This document shows, one piece after another, positions 14,835 to 18,641 of a DNA stretch of 18,641 nucleotides. The notes under the pieces were generated by a model, which was not told the DNA's origin, searched no databases, and worked only from the letters and a program-made list of their open reading frames with translations. Within the stretch, counting starts at the first letter, position 1. The number at the start of each line of letters is the position of its first letter. The position numbers were made by a program, and so were the translations under genes. Source of the stretch: Pyrobaculum sp. (GTDB lineage: Archaea; Thermoproteota; Thermoprotei; Thermoproteales; Thermoproteaceae); NCBI GenBank assembly GCA_009903905.1, contig WYEI01000315.1:1-18641 (forward strand). The letters run 5' to 3'.

Positions 14835-14856
14835 GTGTCCGGCGGTTCTCCCGCCG
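14835..14856 (-). other. tRNA intron 3 (T loop, 58/59), 22 nt
   Basis: The intron forms a five-pair hairpin, GGCGG/CCGCC with loop GAGAA. The central helix pairs exon GTTC (53-56) with intron GGAC, including one G-U pair. The bulges are AAC (cut after AA) and ACA (cut after AC). The outer helix is weaker than for introns 1 and 2, so the exact site could shift. Removal gives the consensus loop TTCAAAT. Confidence 0.75.
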
Positions 14857-14888
14857 TTGAACCCACGCCCCCTTGACGGGGACGGGAT

Positions 14889-14902
14889 AACTCGGCTGAG
14901 CC
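14889..14902 (-). other. tRNA intron 2 (canonical 37/38), 14 nt
   Basis: After intron 1 is gone, exon C32-T33-C34-G35 pairs with intron CGAG. The 5' bulge is A36-G37-G and the 3' bulge is T-T-A38, each cut after the second base. The inner hairpin is GC-TCA-GC and the outer helix is the intact anticodon stem. This is a textbook bulge-helix-bulge. Confidence 0.82.
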
Positions 14903-14907
14903 CTCGA

Positions 14908-14921
14908 ATCGGGGGTATCCT
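14908..14921 (-). other. tRNA intron 1 (32/33, noncanonical), 14 nt
   Basis: Exon CGGG (27-30) pairs with intron CCCG. The 5' bulge is A31-C32-A and the 3' bulge is A-T-T33, each cut after the second base. The inner hairpin is GG-ATA-CC. The outer helix is short (G26-C34 and C25-G35). Confidence 0.78.
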
Positions 14922-14974
14922 GTCCCGCGCCTTGGGCCGCTCGGCCACCCCGGCTATGCTTCTCAACGCCTCGG

Positions 14975-14981
14975 TTTAAAA
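14975..14981 (-). promoter_or_regulatory. TATA-like box of tRNA-Ser
   Basis: TTTTAAA on the - strand is centred 24 bp before tRNA nucleotide 1 (14954). This spacing equals that between box and start codon in the leaderless genes of the window, so the transcript should begin at or within a few bases of the mature 5' end. Confidence 0.65.
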
Positions 14982-15022
14982 GGTTTTCTGCAGTCTATGG
15001 CGCTGGCGTGGGGCGGGTTAAA

Positions 15023-15032
15023 TTTTATATAT
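15023..15032 (+). promoter_or_regulatory. TATA box of the zinc-ribbon gene
   Basis: TTTTATATAT is centred about 24 bp before the ATG at 15052 and excludes the in-frame TTG at 15043 as the preferred start. It is divergent from the tRNA-Ser promoter. Confidence 0.7.
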
Positions 15033-15051
15033 TGTAGCCTTTTTGGCGTCT

Positions 15052-15249
15052 ATGTCGATTAGGGGTGCCAAGTTCCACGGCCCGTCGCCGCCTTCTGACA
15101 GTACGACTAACTGGGTGCTGGCGCCTCTTGAGAGAGGCGTGATGTTTGCTTGTCCTAACTGTGGGAAGACAAGTATTGTACGTAGTGCTAGGTCGCGGAA
15201 GCTGGGGGTGCCGTATCGGTGTCCCGAGTGCGGCTTTGTGGGTCCATAA
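15052..15249 (+). CDS. Small zinc-ribbon RNA-binding protein, translation-linked (COG2888 type)
   Basis: A 65-residue protein with one zinc ribbon: C34-P-N-C37-G and C57-P-E-C60-G. The first 30 residues look unstructured. It resembles the archaeal 'predicted Zn-ribbon RNA-binding protein with a function in translation', a family often found just before the gene for elongation factor 1-beta, as here. Function is otherwise unknown. I use ATG 15052 because of its spacing from the TATA box; a TTG at 15043 would add three residues. The next gene has its own TATA-like box, so co-transcription is possible but not required. Confidence 0.85.
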   Translation: MSIRGAKFHGPSPPSDSTTNWVLAPLERGVMFACPNCGKTSIVRSARSRKLGVPYRCPECGFVGP

Positions 15250-15250
15250 G

Positions 15251-15259
15251 TTTTAAATA
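15251..15259 (+). promoter_or_regulatory. TATA-like box of the aEF-1beta gene
   Basis: TTTTAAATA is centred about 26 bp before the ATG at 15281, immediately after the stop of the zinc-ribbon gene. Confidence 0.6.
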
Positions 15260-15280
15260 GGTGGCTTAGGTTTTGGGCTT

Positions 15281-15559
15281 ATGTCGGCGGAGGTGGCGCT
15301 GGTCTACAGGGTGCTTCCAGAGAGCGTGGAGGTTGATGTGGAGAAGCTGAAAAACGCTATTATCAACAAGCTGTCGCCTAGGTACAAGGTGGATAAGGTG
15401 GAGGTTGAGGAGATAGGTTTTGGCATAAAGGCGTTGAGGTTTTACGTCAGGATGCCGGAGTCCGAGGAGTACAGCTCCGACGAGGTTGAGGAGCTTTTGC
15501 GGTCTGTGGAGGGGGTGGGAGGCTTCGAGCTTGAGTACTTCTCGAGACTAAGTTTTTGA
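15281..15559 (+). CDS. ef1b: Elongation factor 1-beta (aEF-1B)
   Basis: A 92-residue archaeal guanine-nucleotide exchange factor that recharges EF-1alpha with GTP. It corresponds to the C-terminal catalytic domain of the eukaryotic factor. Family signals are [19 protein letters not shown] at the N-terminus, [21 protein letters not shown] in the middle (about residues 39-59) and [17 protein letters not shown] at the end. Length is normal. The start follows a TATA-like box by 26 bp. It lies between the zinc-ribbon gene and cdc48 on the same strand. Confidence 0.93.
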   Translation: MSAEVALVYRVLPESVEVDVEKLKNAIINKLSPRYKVDKVEVEEIGFGIKALRFYVRMPESEEYSSDEVEELLRSVEGVGGFELEYFSRLSF

Positions 15560-15566
15560 TTACAAG

Positions 15567-15576
15567 TTTTTATACC
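15567..15576 (+). promoter_or_regulatory. TATA box of the cdc48 operon
   Basis: TTTTTATACC is centred about 24 bp before the GTG at 15595, which fixes that start. Confidence 0.65.
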
Positions 15577-15591
15577 TATTTCGGTCTTTAG

Positions 15592-18008
<2,417 letters not shown>

Positions 18009-18018
18009 TTATTAAATA
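18009..18018 (+). promoter_or_regulatory. TATA-like box of the FEN-1 gene
   Basis: TTATTAAATA is centred about 23 bp before the GTG at 18037. Confidence 0.6.
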
Positions 18019-18036
18019 CCGCGTGTGTAAGGTTCT

Positions 18037-18641
18037 GTGGGCGTTACCGAGTTGGGTAAACTAATCGGGAAGGAGGCTAGGCGAGAAATAAAGCTCGAGA
18101 GCCTCGCCGGGAGGTGCGTTGCTCTGGACGCCTACAACGCATTGTATCAATTCCTCGCCTCTATACGGCAACCAGACGGAACCCCTCTCATGGACCGCGC
18201 CGGGAGGGTCACAAGCCACCTCTCGGGACTTTTTTACCGCACCATAAACCTCCTCGAGGCCGGGATAAAGCCCGTGTACGTCTTCGACGGGAAGCCCCCA
18301 GAGTTTAAACTTGCCGAGATAGAGGAGAGGAGAAGGGTGAAGGAGAAGGCAATGGAGGAGGTGGTTAAGGCGATAAAGGAGGGTAGGAGAGAGGAAGTGG
18401 CGAAATACATGAAGAGGGCTGTGTTTCTCACCAGCGAGATGGTGGAGGACGCCAAGAGGTTGCTGACCTACATGGGAGTGCCGTGGGTGCAGGCGCCGAG
18501 CGAGGGGGAGGCACAGGCCGCCCACATGGCCAAGAGGGGACATTGCTGGGCTGTGGGTAGCCAAGACTACGACTCGCTCCTCTTTGGCTCCCCTAGGCTC
18601 GTGCGCAACCTTGCGGTTTCTCCCAAGAGGAGGGTGGGGGA
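18037..18641 (+). CDS. fen1: Flap endonuclease 1, 5' part
   Basis: The first 201 codons of FEN-1, a structure-specific nuclease that removes 5' flaps in replication and repair; the 3' part is outside the window. Metal-binding acidic residues of the active site are visible: D31 in [11 protein letters not shown]84 in [10 protein letters not shown]156 and E158 in PSEGEAQAA, and D177 and D179 in [10 protein letters not shown]. The N-terminus [14 protein letters not shown] is the family start and begins at GTG 18037, 23 bp after a TATA-like box. The helical clamp lies in the charged stretch around residues 94-127. Nothing looks damaged in the visible part. Confidence 0.95.
   Translation, partial: MGVTELGKLIGKEARREIKLESLAGRCVALDAYNALYQFLASIRQPDGTPLMDRAGRVTSHLSGLFYRTINLLEAGIKPVYVFDGKPPEFKLAEIEERRRVKEKAMEEVVKAIKEGRREEVAKYMKRAVFLTSEMVEDAKRLLTYMGVPWVQAPSEGEAQAAHMAKRGHCWAVGSQDYDSLLFGSPRLVRNLAVSPKRRVG

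Larger units (their letters stand above)
14817..14954 (-). tRNA. tRNA-Ser(CGA) with three introns and encoded CCA
   Basis: Class II tRNA found by folding. The acceptor GCCGGGG pairs with CCCCGGC, followed by G73 (typical of tRNA-Ser) and an encoded CCA at 14817-14819. The D arm is GCCGAGCGGCCCAAGGC, and the long variable arm is CCCC-GTCAA-GGGG. The anticodon stem CGGGA/TCCCG and the T arm GTGGG/CCCAC are both interrupted. Removing three segments restores the standard loops CTCGAGA (anticodon CGA) and TTCAAAT, giving an 85-nt body. Introns: 14908-14921 (14 nt, after C32), 14889-14902 (14 nt, 37/38) and 14835-14856 (22 nt, 58/59). Each makes a bulge-helix-bulge with a four-pair central helix. 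The D-arm bases GGC and the discriminator exclude Leu. Confidence 0.88.

Noticed and set aside
14820..14954. tRNA-Leu or a broken tRNA pseudogene
   Set aside because: The discriminator G73 and the CGA anticodon after splicing fit Ser, and all arms are perfect once the three introns are removed.
14761..14979. Open frames of 65-72 codons on both strands over the tRNA
   Set aside because: They run through a fully foldable tRNA gene and its introns, and show no protein-like composition.

Overview
The window looks like a chromosomal segment of a hyperthermophilic crenarchaeon of the Thermoproteales, most probably Pyrobaculum or a close relative. The grounds are archaeal RNA polymerase subunits (Rpo3/D, Rpo10/N), archaeal-type ribosomal proteins (L30e, L18e), an archaeal S-adenosylmethionine synthetase, Rio2, aEF-1beta, Cdc48 and FEN-1, nearly leaderless genes with a TATA-like box about 23-29 bp before the start codon, and a tRNA gene that can only be folded if three introns are removed. 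The call rests on reading the proteins by eye; no database search was done.

Region 1 (1-1982, + strand) is the end of an information-processing cluster: the L30e tail, NusA-like KH protein, S12 and Rpo3, packed with overlaps or short gaps. Region 2 (1979-3781, - strand) is a tungsten/molybdenum aldehyde:ferredoxin oxidoreductase that sits between rpo3 and the genes that usually follow it. Region 3 (3859-6933, +) holds L18e-L13-S9-Rpo10, then an Sm-like protein coupled to S-adenosylmethionine synthetase.

Region 4 (6925-9605, -) is Rio2 followed by a DUF460 RNase H-fold/coiled-coil protein. Region 5 (9635-11622) starts with UPF0179, a cysteine-rich protein whose 3' end overlaps a small antisense gene. 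Then come a DUF357-nucleotidyltransferase fusion (RibL-like) and endonuclease V. Region 6 (11608-14662, -) is a sugar ABC importer: a binding protein, probably for glucose or a similar sugar, and two permeases, with no ATPase gene beside them.

Region 7 (14663-15051) holds two inverted repeats, a tRNA-Ser(CGA) gene on the - strand and divergent promoters. Introns of 14, 14 and 22 nt were deduced by folding. Region 8 (15052-18641, +) carries a zinc-ribbon protein, aEF-1beta, Cdc48 with a C-terminal HbYX-type tail, a small winged-helix-like protein translationally coupled to cdc48, and the start of FEN-1, which is cut by the window edge.

The strongest candidates for something unusual are the triple-intron tRNA-Ser, with pairings that imply a fixed splicing order and a promoter placed to start at tRNA nucleotide 1; the cdc48-winged-helix pair; the paired leaderless divergent promoters; and the UPF0179/antisense overlap. 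No CRISPR array, transposase or obvious insertion sequence was seen. No stretch over 300 bases lacks a gene.
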